A DNA stretch of 64,000 nt from Streptomyces thermodiastaticus (GCF_014656135.1 NZ_BNBV01000009.1:124001-188000); one strand, 5' to 3'. Shown: positions 43,458-52,165, counted from the stretch's first letter. The notes: a model not told the origin generated them from the letters alone. Program-made: numbers and translations.

Positions 43458-44363
43458 ATGCGCGCAAGGCCCGATACCGGCGAGGCGCCGAGCACGGGGC
43501 AGGAGACGGAGCGGCAGGCGCCCAGGCGGCGCATCGATCTGAGCGTGCCCCAGGTCGCGGGCAGTGCCCTGGCGGCGGTCGTGGCCGCCAAACTGGCCTC
43601 GTACTTCGGCGTCTACGGCACGATCCTGGGCGCCGGTGTCGTCAGTGTGATCGCCACCTGCGGCGGGCCGGTCTTCCAGCACTTCTTCCGCCGCACCGGG
43701 GAGCAGCTGCGCACCGTGACCTCCGCGCGGCCCGCCGTCGCCCCCGCTCCCAGGGACGCGACAGGCCGCTCGGCCGCCCCCACCCGCGTGGCCACCGTCG
43801 TGCGGGACCCGGCGGACGGGGCCGCGCCGATACCGGGCGGATACTCGCAGGGCACCGTCTACCGGGCGCGCCGGCGTGGCTGGAAACGACCGGCCGTCGC
43901 GGCCCTGCTCGTCTTCGTCGTCACCATGGGCGGCATCACCGTCTACGAACTCGTCTCCGGCGACAGCTTCAGCGGCGGCCGCGGCACGACCGTCGGCAAC
44001 GCCGTGACCGGTCACCACACCTCCCCGGCGCCCTCCGGGGACGGCACCCCGCGGCCGTCGGACACCCGCACGACCGCGCCCGGCACGGGCGGGACGGCCA
44101 CCCCGGGCGGCGGCACCGAGCCCGGCACGACTCCGGGCGCGGGGCGGAGCAGCGGTACGACGGCCCCGTCCACGACCGCCCCCGGCGACGGGCCCGCGAG
44201 CGGCGGCACCGAGGGCACGGACGGCACCGGCTCCGGCGACGGCACCGGAGAGCAGTCCACGGCGCCGTCGCCCGAGGCGTCGTCCGCTACGAGCCCAGGA
44301 CCCTCCGCAGATAGTCGTTCTGGAAACGGCGCTCAGGATCCAGGCGGTCCCGCAGCGCGGTGA
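43458..44363 (+). CDS. Membrane protein with Ser/Thr/Pro/Gly-rich tail
   Basis: 301 aa from ATG 43458 (AGGAA upstream); ATG 43434 would add 8 residues. Residues ~30-65 are moderately hydrophobic (VAGSALAAVVAAKLASYFGV), followed by a linker, a clear transmembrane helix at ~143-165 (PAVAALLVFVVTMGGITVYE) and a ~130-residue disordered tail. No recognised domain. Its 3' end overlaps the converging oxidase gene by 77 bp. Confidence 0.72.
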   Translation: MRARPDTGEAPSTGQETERQAPRRRIDLSVPQVAGSALAAVVAAKLASYFGVYGTILGAGVVSVIATCGGPVFQHFFRRTGEQLRTVTSARPAVAPAPRDATGRSAAPTRVATVVRDPADGAAPIPGGYSQGTVYRARRRGWKRPAVAALLVFVVTMGGITVYELVSGDSFSGGRGTTVGNAVTGHHTSPAPSGDGTPRPSDTRTTAPGTGGTATPGGGTEPGTTPGAGRSSGTTAPSTTAPGDGPASGGTEGTDGTGSGDGTGEQSTAPSPEASSATSPGPSADSRSGNGAQDPGGPAAR

Positions 44364-45606
44364 ACTCCTCGAACCGCGGATACACCCCGGAGAGGTACTC
44401 CGCGTCTCTGGTGTGGATCTTCCCCCAGTGCGGGCGGCCCTCGTGCGCGGTGAAGATGCGCTCCGCTGCGGTGAAGTACCGGTGGTAGGGGGTGCCGCGG
44501 AACATGTGGACGGCGACGTAGGCGCTGTCGCGGCCGCAGGCGGTGGACAGGGGGATGTCGTCCGCGGGCGCGGTGCGCACCTCCACCGGGAAGCTCACCC
44601 GCAGCCCGGAGCGGTCGACCACCGCCTTCAGCTCGCGCAGCACCTCCGGCAGGGCCGCGCGCGGGACGGCGTACTCCATCTCCACGAACCGCACCCGGCG
44701 CGGAGAGGTGAAGACCTTGTAAGGAATGTCGGTGTAGGTGCGGGCGGACAGCGCCCGGCTGGCGATCCGGGCGATCGCCGGGACCGTGGCGGGCACCGCG
44801 CGGCCGACCCGGTTGGCCACCTCGAACACGCCGTTGGACAGGAACTCGTCCTCGAAGAAGCCTGCCCACCGGCCCACCGGGTTCCTCGGACCGGCGCTGC
44901 GGTTGTTGCGCTTGGTGTTGGTGTTGCCGGTGTGCGGGAACCAATAGAACTCGAAGTGCTCGTTCTCCGCCCACAGCTCGTCGAACTCGGCGAGCACCCG
45001 CTCCAGCGGCATCGGCTCCTCGCGGGCGGTGAGCAGGAACAGCGGCTCCACGGCGAAGGTGACCGCGGTGACGATGCCGAGCGCGCCCAGGCCGATCCGG
45101 GCCGCCGCGAAGACGTCCGGGTTCTCGGTCGCGGAGCAGGTCAGCACCGAGCCGTCCGCGGTGACCAGCTCAAGACCCTTGACCTGGGCGGCGATCGAGC
45201 CGGAGTCGCGGCCGGTGCCGTGGGTGCCGGTGCTGATCGCCCCGGACACCGTCTGCTCCATGATGTCGCCCATGTTCGCCAGGGACCAACCCTCGCGCGC
45301 CAGGGCCGCGTTGAGCACCTTCAGCGGGGTGCCCGCCGCCACGGTGACGGTCATGGCGGAGCGGTCGATGCCGCGGATGCCGGTCAGCAGATCGGGGCGT
45401 ATCAGCACGCCGTCCGTGGCGGCGATCGAGGTGAAGGAGTGCCCCGTGCCGACCGCCTTCACCCGCAGTCCGTCCTGGGCCGCCCGGCGCACCTGGTCGG
45501 CGAGTTCCTCCACCGAGGCCGGCCTGACCTGTCGTGCGGGGCGTGCGCCGACGTTCCCGCCCCAGTTACGCCATGTGCCGTTGTTCCCGCTCGCTGTGCT
45601 GCCCAA
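44287..45606 (-). CDS. D-arabinono-1,4-lactone oxidase-family flavoprotein (aldonolactone/alditol oxidase)
   Basis: 439 aa from TTG 45606; GGGAGG lies 5 nt upstream and no better start exists. N-terminal FAD_binding_4 domain: KAVGTGHSFTSIAATDG (~50-66), where His56 is the probable covalent flavin attachment, and VSGAISTGTHGTGRDSGSI (~120). C-terminal ALO domain ends in RFQNDYLRRVLG. The family includes alditol oxidase and L-gulonolactone oxidase; substrate unresolved. Its start lies inside the end of the MFS gene (41-bp overlap), so they are coupled. Confidence 0.88.
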   Translation of the reverse strand: MGSTASGNNGTWRNWGGNVGARPARQVRPASVEELADQVRRAAQDGLRVKAVGTGHSFTSIAATDGVLIRPDLLTGIRGIDRSAMTVTVAAGTPLKVLNAALAREGWSLANMGDIMEQTVSGAISTGTHGTGRDSGSIAAQVKGLELVTADGSVLTCSATENPDVFAAARIGLGALGIVTAVTFAVEPLFLLTAREEPMPLERVLAEFDELWAENEHFEFYWFPHTGNTNTKRNNRSAGPRNPVGRWAGFFEDEFLSNGVFEVANRVGRAVPATVPAIARIASRALSARTYTDIPYKVFTSPRRVRFVEMEYAVPRAALPEVLRELKAVVDRSGLRVSFPVEVRTAPADDIPLSTACGRDSAYVAVHMFRGTPYHRYFTAAERIFTAHEGRPHWGKIHTRDAEYLSGVYPRFEEFTALRDRLDPERRFQNDYLRRVLGS

Positions 45607-46804
45607 CGGTGCCTCCCCGACGCGGCGCCGGCCTGCTGAGCCGGCGGTACCCGAGGAAACCGACCACGGCCGCGACCGCCCCGGACACCGCCGGGACCCC
45701 GTACCCGGCCCGCGCGCCGGCCGCGTCGATCACCGACCCGGCCACCGACGAACCGAGCGCCACCCCGACCGCGAGTCCCGTGCTCACCCAGGTCATGCCC
45801 TCGGTCAGGTACGCGCGTGGTACGTGCTCCTCGACGAGGGCCATCGTCGTGATCATGGTGGGGGCGACGGACAGGCCCGCGACGAACAGCGCCACGGCCA
45901 GAAACGGCAGGTTTCCGACCAGTAGGAGGGGGATCATACTCACGGCCATCGCACACACGCCCACGAGCCAGCGGCGCGCGGGCGTCCCCGACGGCCGCAG
46001 CAGCCCGAAGAGGATGCCCGCGGTGCACGACCCCGTGGCGTACAGGGCGAGCACGACGCTCGCGGCGCCCTTGTGCCCGCGCTCCTCGGCGAAGGCCACC
46101 GTCACCACGTCCACCGCGCCGAAGATCGAGCCGGTGGCCACGAACGTCGTCACCAGGACCTGCAGCCCGCGCGAGCGCAGCGCCGACCCGCCGCCGCGGC
46201 GCTGCCGCGGATGCGGCACGGGCTCGGTGGCCCGCTGCGCGGTCAGCCAGAACACGCCGACGGCCAGGAAGCACGCGGCCAGCAGGGGACCGGCCTCGGG
46301 GAACCAGACCGTGGACAGTCCGATGGAGACGATCGGCCCGAAGATGAAGCACACCTCGTCCACCACCGACTCGAACGAGTAGGCGGTGTGCAGCAGCGGG
46401 GTGCCCCGGTACAGGGCCGCCCAGCGGGCCCGGACCATCGCGCCCAGCGAGGGCACCGAGCCGATCCCGGCGGCGCACACGAACAGCGCCCAGTCCGGCC
46501 CGCGGAAGTACGCGGTCAGCAGCAGGCCCGCCGCGGCGGTCAGGGCGACCAGGGTGGCCGGGCGCAGCACCCGGCGCTGCCCGTACTGGTCGACCAGCCG
46601 GGATATCTGCGGGCCCAGCGCGGCCGCGGCCAGCGCGATGGTCGCCGACAGCGCGCCCGCCAGCCCGTACCGCCCGGTGAGCTGGGAGATCATCGTGACC
46701 ACGCCGATGCCCATCATCGACAGCGGCATCCGGCCGAGGAACCCCGCGGCGGAGAAGCCCTTGGAGCCGGGGGCGGCGAACAGCGCGCGGTAGGGGGTGG
46801 GCAC
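45566..46804 (-). CDS. MFS transporter
   Basis: 412 aa from GTG 46804 with GGAG 5 nt upstream; an in-frame TTG at 46834 lacks a ribosome site. Twelve hydrophobic segments with the MFS motif A-like loop DQYGQRRVLRPA (~80). Efflux-type, but the substrate is not predictable. The adjacent flavin oxidase could act on a transported polyol or lactone; weak inference. A C-terminal basic tail carries the start of the oxidase gene. Confidence 0.82.
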   Translation of the reverse strand: MPTPYRALFAAPGSKGFSAAGFLGRMPLSMMGIGVVTMISQLTGRYGLAGALSATIALAAAALGPQISRLVDQYGQRRVLRPATLVALTAAAGLLLTAYFRGPDWALFVCAAGIGSVPSLGAMVRARWAALYRGTPLLHTAYSFESVVDEVCFIFGPIVSIGLSTVWFPEAGPLLAACFLAVGVFWLTAQRATEPVPHPRQRRGGGSALRSRGLQVLVTTFVATGSIFGAVDVVTVAFAEERGHKGAASVVLALYATGSCTAGILFGLLRPSGTPARRWLVGVCAMAVSMIPLLLVGNLPFLAVALFVAGLSVAPTMITTMALVEEHVPRAYLTEGMTWVSTGLAVGVALGSSVAGSVIDAAGARAGYGVPAVSGAVAAVVGFLGYRRLSRPAPRRGGTVGQHSEREQRHMA

Positions 46805-46928
46805 AGGCTCTCCGAGAATCCGGTAAGGCGCCAACAGGGCCGATACAGCTTACGGGCTGCCGTGCCCCCACGCACGCCCGAGGCGGGTCGGTCTCTCGCC
46901 TCGCGCAGCAGGGTGGCAGGATCGAGAC

Positions 46929-48056
46929 ATGCCAGACGCGCTCGATGTCTCCCCGTACGACGCCCTGCTCCTGCTCTCCTTCGGCGGCCCGGAGGGGCCC
47001 GACGACGTGGTCCCGTTCCTGGAGAACGTGACGCGCGGGCGCGGCATCCCGAAGGAACGCCTGAAGGAGGTCGGACAGCACTACTTCCTGTTCGGCGGGG
47101 TCAGCCCGATCAACGCCCAGAACCGCTCCCTGCTGGACGCCCTGCGCAAGGACTTCGCCGAACACGGTCTGAACCTGCCGGTCTACTGGGGCAACCGCAA
47201 CTGGGCCCCGTATCTCACCGACACCCTGCGGGAGATGGTCCGCGACGGCCGGCGCCGCATCCTGGTCCTGGCCACCAGCGCCTACGCCTCCTACTCGGGC
47301 TGCCGGCAGTACCGGGAGAACCTCGCCGACGCCCTCGCCGCGCTCGACGCGGAGGGGCTGGAGCTGCCGCGGATCGACAAGCTCCGCCACTACTTCAACC
47401 ACCCCGGCTTCGTCGAGCCCATGATCGACGGCGTGATCGCCGCCCTGGAGGACCTGCCGGCCGACGTCCGCGACGGCGCGCACATCGCCTTCACCACCCA
47501 CTCCATCCCGACCTCGGCCGCCGACACCTCCGGTCCCGTCGAGCAGCACGGCGACGGCGGCGCCTACGTCCGCCAGCACCTGGATGTCGCACGGCTCATC
47601 GCCGACGCGGTCCGGGAGCGCACCGGCGTCGAGCACCCCTGGCAGCTCGTCTACCAGTCCCGTTCCGGCGCCCCGCACATCCCCTGGCTGGAGCCCGACA
47701 TCTGCGACCACCTCCAGGAGCGGCACGCCGCCGGCGCCCCCGCGGTGGTCATGGCGCCCATCGGCTTCGTCTCCGACCACATGGAGGTCCTCTACGACCT
47801 CGACACCGAGGCCAAGGCCAAGGCCGAGGAGCTGGGCCTGCCGGTGCGCCGCTCGGCCACCGTCGGCGACGACCCCCGGTTCGCCGCCGCGATCCGCGAC
47901 CTGATCGTGGAGCGCGCCGCCGTCGAACGCGGCGAGCAGGTCACGCCGTGCGCCCTGGGTGCCCTGGGCGCGAGCCACCACGTCTGCCCGGCCGGCTGCT
48001 GCCCGGCCCGCAGCCCCCGTCCCGCCGCCGCGGGCGCCGACAGCCCCTACGCCTGA
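46929..48056 (+). CDS. hemH: Coproporphyrin III ferrochelatase
   Basis: 375 aa from ATG 46929. Inserts Fe2+ into coproporphyrin III in the actinobacterial haem route. Catalytic His in [12 protein letters not shown] (~197) and Glu in [11 protein letters not shown] (~284). The [2Fe-2S] cysteines of actinobacterial ferrochelatases are present: one in [10 protein letters not shown] and a C-terminal cluster [10 protein letters not shown] (~355). CAGGAT ends 6 nt before the ATG without a ribosome site, so a leaderless mRNA is possible. Eight nt separate it from the phosphatase gene. Confidence 0.95.
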   Translation: MPDALDVSPYDALLLLSFGGPEGPDDVVPFLENVTRGRGIPKERLKEVGQHYFLFGGVSPINAQNRSLLDALRKDFAEHGLNLPVYWGNRNWAPYLTDTLREMVRDGRRRILVLATSAYASYSGCRQYRENLADALAALDAEGLELPRIDKLRHYFNHPGFVEPMIDGVIAALEDLPADVRDGAHIAFTTHSIPTSAADTSGPVEQHGDGGAYVRQHLDVARLIADAVRERTGVEHPWQLVYQSRSGAPHIPWLEPDICDHLQERHAAGAPAVVMAPIGFVSDHMEVLYDLDTEAKAKAEELGLPVRRSATVGDDPRFAAAIRDLIVERAAVERGEQVTPCALGALGASHHVCPAGCCPARSPRPAAAGADSPYA

Positions 48057-48064
48057 GGAATCCC

Positions 48065-48871
48065 GTGACCGACGCTCTGCACACCGAACTGCTCCAGCTC
48101 GCCCTGCAGGCCGCCCGCCGGGCCGGTGACCTGCTCCGCGACGGCCGTCCCGCCGACCTCGCGGTGGCCGCCACCAAGTCCAGCCCGGTCGACGTCGTCA
48201 CCGAGATGGACCTCGCCGCCGAGAAGGCGATCACCGACCTGATCGCCGAGCGCCGCCCCGACGACGGCTTCCTCGGCGAGGAAGGCTCCTCCACCGAGGG
48301 CGCCAGCGGCATCCGCTGGGTCATCGATCCGCTCGACGGCACGGTGAACTACCTCTACGGCCTGCCCACCTGGGCCGTGTCCATCGCCGCCGAGCAGGAC
48401 GGCGAGGCCGTCGTCGGTGTCGTGGCCGCCCCGATGCGCGGCGAGGTCTTCCACGCGGTGCGCGGGCGCGGCGCCTGGGCCACCGGTGCCTGGGCCGGCG
48501 AGCGCAAGCTGACCTGCCGTCCCACCGCCCCCCTGGACCAGGCCCTGATCGCCACCGGGTTCAACTACGTGACCGAGGTGCGCACGCAGCAGGCCGAGGT
48601 CGCCCGCCGGCTGCTGCCGCTGGTGCGCGACATACGGCGTGGCGGCTCGGCCGCGATCGAGCTGTGCGACGTGGCAGCGGGCCGTCTCGACGGCTACTAC
48701 GAGCGCGGCCTGCACCCCTGGGACTGCACCGCGGGCGACCTGATCGCCCGCGAGGCCGGCGCCCGCACCGGCGGGCTGTCCGGCAGGCCGGTCTCGGGCG
48801 ACCTGCTGATCGCGGCCACCCCCGGCGTCTTCGCACCGCTCCAGCGGCTCCTGGAGGACTTCGGGGCATGA
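48065..48871 (+). CDS. Inositol monophosphatase family protein
   Basis: 268 aa from GTG 48065, 8 nt after hemH (GAGGAA ribosome site), so probably co-transcribed. Metal-binding motifs: FLGEEGS (~70), WVIDPLDGTVNYLYG (~88) and PWDCTAGDLIARE (~218). Mg-dependent phosphomonoesterase of the SuhB/IMPase group. Substrate may be inositol phosphate, histidinol phosphate or a nucleotide; not resolvable. Confidence 0.92.
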   Translation: MTDALHTELLQLALQAARRAGDLLRDGRPADLAVAATKSSPVDVVTEMDLAAEKAITDLIAERRPDDGFLGEEGSSTEGASGIRWVIDPLDGTVNYLYGLPTWAVSIAAEQDGEAVVGVVAAPMRGEVFHAVRGRGAWATGAWAGERKLTCRPTAPLDQALIATGFNYVTEVRTQQAEVARRLLPLVRDIRRGGSAAIELCDVAAGRLDGYYERGLHPWDCTAGDLIAREAGARTGGLSGRPVSGDLLIAATPGVFAPLQRLLEDFGA

Positions 48872-48911
48872 GGTGACGGCCCCCCGGCCCCCCGCACGTC
48901 TCCCGGACGCA

Positions 48912-48945
48912 CACGACCCCGGCAGCGGCCGCTGCCGGGGTCGTG
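48912..48945. terminator. Perfect palindromic terminator between converging genes
   Basis: 34-bp perfect palindrome (CACGACCCCGGCAGC-GGCC-complement) between the phosphatase and the 57-aa gene; works on both strands. Confidence 0.88.
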
Positions 48946-48958
48946 CGCACGCGCCGGG

Positions 48959-49132
48959 TCAGACGGTGGAGGCACCGACCTCCACACCGTGCTCGGCGGC
49001 GAGGCGGCGGAGGTCGTCGAGCTCGCCCAGCTGCGCCTCGACGAGGAAGTCGTCGCCTTCGGCCCTGGCCCGCGTCAGATCGGACTCGGTCGCCCTTATG
49101 CGCTGCAGAAGTCCTGCGGTGAAAGCGTCCAT
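48959..49132 (-). CDS. Conserved small protein, 57 aa
   Basis: ATG 49132 with GAGGGG 6 nt upstream; codon use is typical of the genome. The protein is helical (residues 8-30 and 34-48: QRIRATESDLTRARAEGD, EAQLGELDDLRRLAAEHG) and acidic, a likely coiled-coil hairpin. Found in other Streptomyces at this position from memory; no function known. Confidence 0.8.
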   Translation of the reverse strand: MDAFTAGLLQRIRATESDLTRARAEGDDFLVEAQLGELDDLRRLAAEHGVEVGASTV

Positions 49133-49576
49133 GCTGCGCCCCTCGTCCTTGGTCGTGGGTCGGTGGCACGGGGGTGTGCCCTTCGGAAGGGACGATCACG
49201 TCTCCGGTAGGTGCCCAGCCGCTGCCCTGGCCGGGTGGCGACGGTGCCGGACACCACGCCCGCTCTGCGGAGCCGGTCGCGGGGTACCGCAAGGTCGTGC
49301 GGCACATGCAGAGCGTGATCGCGGGGTGTAACACCCGTCCTCCCCACAGTTCCCGGCGGGGAAACCTCCGACGCGGGCAAAAATTCGGCATCCGACGTGC
49401 CGCCCCGTCGGCCGCGGCGTGCCCGGCCGGTTCCGCCCGCTGCCCGCAGGGCTGCCACCTGGCTCTTACTGCCGACTTACGGCCGAAAAGGGCAGGATGG
49501 AAGCCACACACCCGAGCAGACCCCTGCCCGCGTGCGCCCGGGCGCCGCGCGGGCGGACACAGGAAGGACATGCGAC
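49133..49576. other. Divergent region before cutRS
   Basis: 444 bp with no gene. It holds AACACCCGTC-rich sequence near 49330, a short A/T tract (CAAAAATTC at 49379-49387) and, near the cutR side, an 11-bp tandem repeat listed separately. CAGGAT at 49493-49498 is a possible -10, giving a leader of about 72 nt to the GTG at 49577. Confidence 0.45.
49465..49486 (+). promoter_or_regulatory. Tandem 11-bp direct repeat, likely CutR site
   Basis: CTTACTGCCGA followed immediately by CTTACGGCCGA (one mismatch). Head-to-tail 11-bp repeats, one DNA turn apart, are how OmpR/PhoB-family regulators bind as dimers. The site is 7 nt before the candidate -10 of cutRS, suggesting autoregulation. Confidence 0.55.
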
Positions 49577-50230
49577 GTGCGCGTACTCGTCGTCGAGGAC
49601 GAGCAGCTGCTCGCCGATGCGGTGGCCACCGGACTGCGCCGGGAGGCCATGGCCGTCGACGTCGTGTACGACGGTGCGGCCGCCCTGGAGCGCATCGGCG
49701 TCAACGACTATGACGTGGTCGTTCTCGACCGCGACCTGCCGCTGGTGCACGGCGACGACGTCTGCCGCAAGATCGTCGAACTCGGCCTCGCGACCCGCGT
49801 GCTGATGCTCACGGCCTCCGGCGACGTCAGCGACCGTGTCGAAGGACTGGAGATAGGCGCCGACGACTATCTGCCCAAGCCGTTCGCGTTCAGCGAGCTG
49901 ATCGCCCGTGTGCGGGCCCTGGGGCGGCGCACCAGCGTGCCGCTGCCGCCCGTGCTGGAGCGCGCCGGGATCAAGCTCGACCCCAACCGCCGCGAGGTCT
50001 TCCGCGACGGCCGGGAGGTGCAGCTGGCGCCGAAGGAGTTCGCCGTGCTGGAGGTCCTCATGCGCAGCGAGGGCGCCGTGGTCTCCGCCGAGCAGCTGCT
50101 GGAGAAGGCGTGGGACGAGAACACGGATCCGTTCACCAACGTGGTGCGCGTCACCGTGATGACCCTGCGCCGCAAGCTGGGCGAACCCCCGGTGATCGTG
50201 ACCGTGCCCGGCTCCGGCTACCGGATCTGA
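49577..50230 (+). CDS. cutR: Response regulator CutR (OmpR/PhoB family)
   Basis: 217 aa from GTG 49577 (AGGAAGGA upstream). REC domain 1-115 with VLVVEDEQ, Asp51 in VVVLDRDLPLVHG, and YLPKPFAFSELIARV (Lys ~101). C-terminal winged helix ~130-215 (KEFAVLEVLMRSEGAVVS; TNVVRVTVMTLRRKLGEP). Size and sequence match Streptomyces CutR. CutRS is linked to secretion/envelope stress and to antibiotic regulation in Streptomyces. Six nt before cutS. Confidence 0.95.
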   Translation: MRVLVVEDEQLLADAVATGLRREAMAVDVVYDGAAALERIGVNDYDVVVLDRDLPLVHGDDVCRKIVELGLATRVLMLTASGDVSDRVEGLEIGADDYLPKPFAFSELIARVRALGRRTSVPLPPVLERAGIKLDPNRREVFRDGREVQLAPKEFAVLEVLMRSEGAVVSAEQLLEKAWDENTDPFTNVVRVTVMTLRRKLGEPPVIVTVPGSGYRI

Positions 50231-50236
50231 TGCCCT

Positions 50237-51469
50237 GTGACCGCCTCTCCCGCGCCGCCTCAGGCGCCCCCGAAGCCCACCTGGGATCCACGCCGTCCGG
50301 AGCCGCCCTTCCCGTGGCTGCGGCCGACCATCCGGATACGGCTGACCCTGCTGTACGGCGGCATGTTCCTGATCGCGGGCATCGTGCTGCTGTCGATCAT
50401 CTATCTGCTGGCCGCGCAGGCGCTGAACGCCGGCAGCGACCTGCCCTTCAAGATCGTCGAGGGCAAGGTCACCAGCACCATCTGCAACCTGCCGGACCAG
50501 GCGTCGCCCAGTGAGTTCAACAGCGCCATGAACGCCTGTGTGAACCAGCAGCGCCAGCACGCCCTGGACGACCTGCTGAGCCGTTCGCTGCTGGCCCTGC
50601 TCGGCCTGGCCGTGATCGCCTTCGCTTTCGGCTACGCGATGGCCGGCCGGGTGCTGTCGCCGCTGGGCCGGATCACCCGCACCGCCCGCGCGGTGGCCGG
50701 ATCCGACCTGTCCCGGCGGATCGAGCTGGACGGGCCGGACGACGAGCTGAAGGAGCTGGCCGACACCTTCGACGAGATGCTGGAGCGGCTGCAGCGCGCC
50801 TTCACCGCCCAGCAGCGCTTCGTCGGCAACGCCTCGCACGAGCTGCGCACCCCGCTGGCGATCAACCGGACGCTGCTGGAGGTGCACCTGTCCGATCCGA
50901 ATGCGCCGGTGGAGCTGCAGCAGCTCGGCAAGACGCTGCTGGCCACCAACGAGCGCAGCGAGCAGCTCGTCGAGGGCCTGCTGCTGCTCGCCCGCAGCGA
51001 GAACCAGATCGTCGAGCGCAAGCCCGTCGACCTGGCCGAGGTCGCCGGACAGGCCATCGACCAGGTGCACGCGGAGGCGGAGGCCAAGGGCGTCACGATC
51101 CGCGGCACGCGCAAGCCCGCCGTCGTCCAGGGCAACGGCGTGCTGCTGGAGCGGATCGCGCTGAACCTGGTGCAGAACGCGGTGCGCTACAACGTGCCCG
51201 AGGACGGCTGGGTGGAGGTCACGACGGACGTCCAGCACGGCCAGGCGGTTCTGGTGGTCACCAACACCGGGCCGGTGGTGCCGGCGTACGAGATCGACAA
51301 CCTCTTCGAGCCGTTCCGGCGGCTGCGCACCGAGCGCACGGGCAGCGACAAGGGCGTCGGCCTGGGCCTGTCCATCGTGCGCTCGGTGGCCCGGGCGCAC
51401 GGCGGGCACATCTCGGCCCAGCCGCGCGAGGGCGGTGGGCTGGTGATGCGCGTCACCCTGCCCCTGTGA
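50237..51469 (+). CDS. cutS: Sensor histidine kinase CutS
   Basis: 410 aa from GTG 50237. Membrane helices ~33-60 and ~111-133 flank a ~50-residue external loop with two cysteines, Cys83 (TSTICNLPD) and Cys101 (MNACVNQQ). In CutS these conserved residues are thought to report extracellular redox or disulfide failure. HAMP ~134-185, phosphoacceptor His ~202 in ASHELRTPLAINR, N-box NLVQNAVRYN, G boxes near the end (GVGLGLSIVRSVARAHGG). Operates with CutR. Confidence 0.95.
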   Translation: MTASPAPPQAPPKPTWDPRRPEPPFPWLRPTIRIRLTLLYGGMFLIAGIVLLSIIYLLAAQALNAGSDLPFKIVEGKVTSTICNLPDQASPSEFNSAMNACVNQQRQHALDDLLSRSLLALLGLAVIAFAFGYAMAGRVLSPLGRITRTARAVAGSDLSRRIELDGPDDELKELADTFDEMLERLQRAFTAQQRFVGNASHELRTPLAINRTLLEVHLSDPNAPVELQQLGKTLLATNERSEQLVEGLLLLARSENQIVERKPVDLAEVAGQAIDQVHAEAEAKGVTIRGTRKPAVVQGNGVLLERIALNLVQNAVRYNVPEDGWVEVTTDVQHGQAVLVVTNTGPVVPAYEIDNLFEPFRRLRTERTGSDKGVGLGLSIVRSVARAHGGHISAQPREGGGLVMRVTLPL

Positions 51470-51548
51470 CCCCGCACCGGCCGTGATCGATACGACGGAA
51501 TGTTCGCTGTACGCGGAATTTCGCACGGCGTGTCGCGAGCCGATCCTG

Positions 51549-51562
51549 TGTGATCAATCACA
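51549..51562. promoter_or_regulatory. Palindrome at the -35 of the TATACT promoter
   Basis: TGTGAT-CA-ATCACA, perfect 6-bp arms. It resembles a CRP half-site pair but with spacing shorter by two bases than the standard CRP box. TATACT at 51581-51586 is 18 nt to the right, so the palindrome covers the -35 region. Confidence 0.45.
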
Positions 51563-51580
51563 TGCGCAGATTTCCAGCCG

Positions 51581-51586
51581 TATACT
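51581..51586 (+). promoter_or_regulatory. -10 element TATACT
   Basis: Near-consensus housekeeping -10, rare in this GC-rich window. It would start a transcript around 51592 that includes the nested hairpin and the DUF4193 gene. Confidence 0.5.
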
Positions 51587-51648
51587 CTGCGTCACCGAAA
51601 GAGGCCGGAAAAGTCTCGGAAGTCCGGGTTTTCAAGGGTCGAGATCAC

Positions 51649-51704
51649 GGGAAGTACACGGGCAGGCCGCTTTGAAGTGCGGCGTTCGATCCGTGTACGG
51701 TCCC
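51649..51704 (+). ncRNA. Candidate structured leader RNA
   Basis: Outer stem GTACACGG (51654-51661) with CCGTGTAC (51691-51698), extended outward by GGG (51649-51651) with CCC (51702-51704) across an internal loop; inner hairpin GCCGC (51666-51670) with GCGGC (51679-51683). No T-run follows, so it does not look like a terminator. Lies downstream of TATACT and 165 nt before the DUF4193 start. Could be a leader element or small RNA. Confidence 0.35.
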
Positions 51705-51868
51705 CGTCGCCATCCGAGCCGATCACTCTTGAGGAGTCGGGTTGGGTGTCGATTGAGTAACAGACCTTGATGTGAGGCAAAATCTCCGCCTCGGGTCGGG
51801 CACAAGTCCGGCCTCTCACGCGTTACGTGCGCTGGAGATACCGCAGACACCCAGAGGGGGAGAGCGAC

Positions 51869-52165
51869 ATGGCAACCGATTACGACACTCCACGCAAGAC
51901 CGACGACGACGTCGACTCGGACAGCCTTGAAGAGCTGAAGGCCCGCCGCAACGACAAGGCGGCCTCCTCGGTGGACGTCGACGAGTTCGAAGCCGCTGAG
52001 GGCCTGGAACTGCCCGGCGCCGACCTGTCCAACGAGGAACTGGCCGTCCGGGTGCTGCCCAAGCAGCAGGACGAGTTCACCTGCATGAGCTGCTTCCTGG
52101 TGCACCACCGCAGTCAGCTGGCCCGGGAGAAGAACGGCCAGCCGATCTGCCGCGACTGCGACTGA
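51869..52165 (+). CDS. DUF4193 family zinc-ribbon-like protein
   Basis: 98 aa from ATG 51869 (GAGGGGGAG upstream). Acidic N-terminal half with a DSLEELKARR helix; the C-terminal half has FTCMSCFLVHHRSQLA and PICRDCD, two CxxC pairs expected to bind one zinc. Strongly conserved in actinobacteria, function unknown. It has an unusually long upstream region. Confidence 0.9.
   Translation: MATDYDTPRKTDDDVDSDSLEELKARRNDKAASSVDVDEFEAAEGLELPGADLSNEELAVRVLPKQQDEFTCMSCFLVHHRSQLAREKNGQPICRDCD

Larger units (their letters stand above)
51470..51868 (+). other. Leader/intergenic region between cutS and the DUF4193 gene
   Basis: 399 bp with no gene, unusually A/T-rich for this genome. It contains a palindrome (51549-51562), a strong -10 TATACT (51581-51586) and a nested hairpin (51649-51704), all listed separately. 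The leader of the DUF4193 transcript may be about 275 nt. Confidence 0.5.

Noticed and set aside
51670..51700. tRNA T-arm-like GTTCGATCC after cutS
   Set aside because: The flanking bases do not form the five-pair T stem and no anticodon arm or acceptor stem is present.
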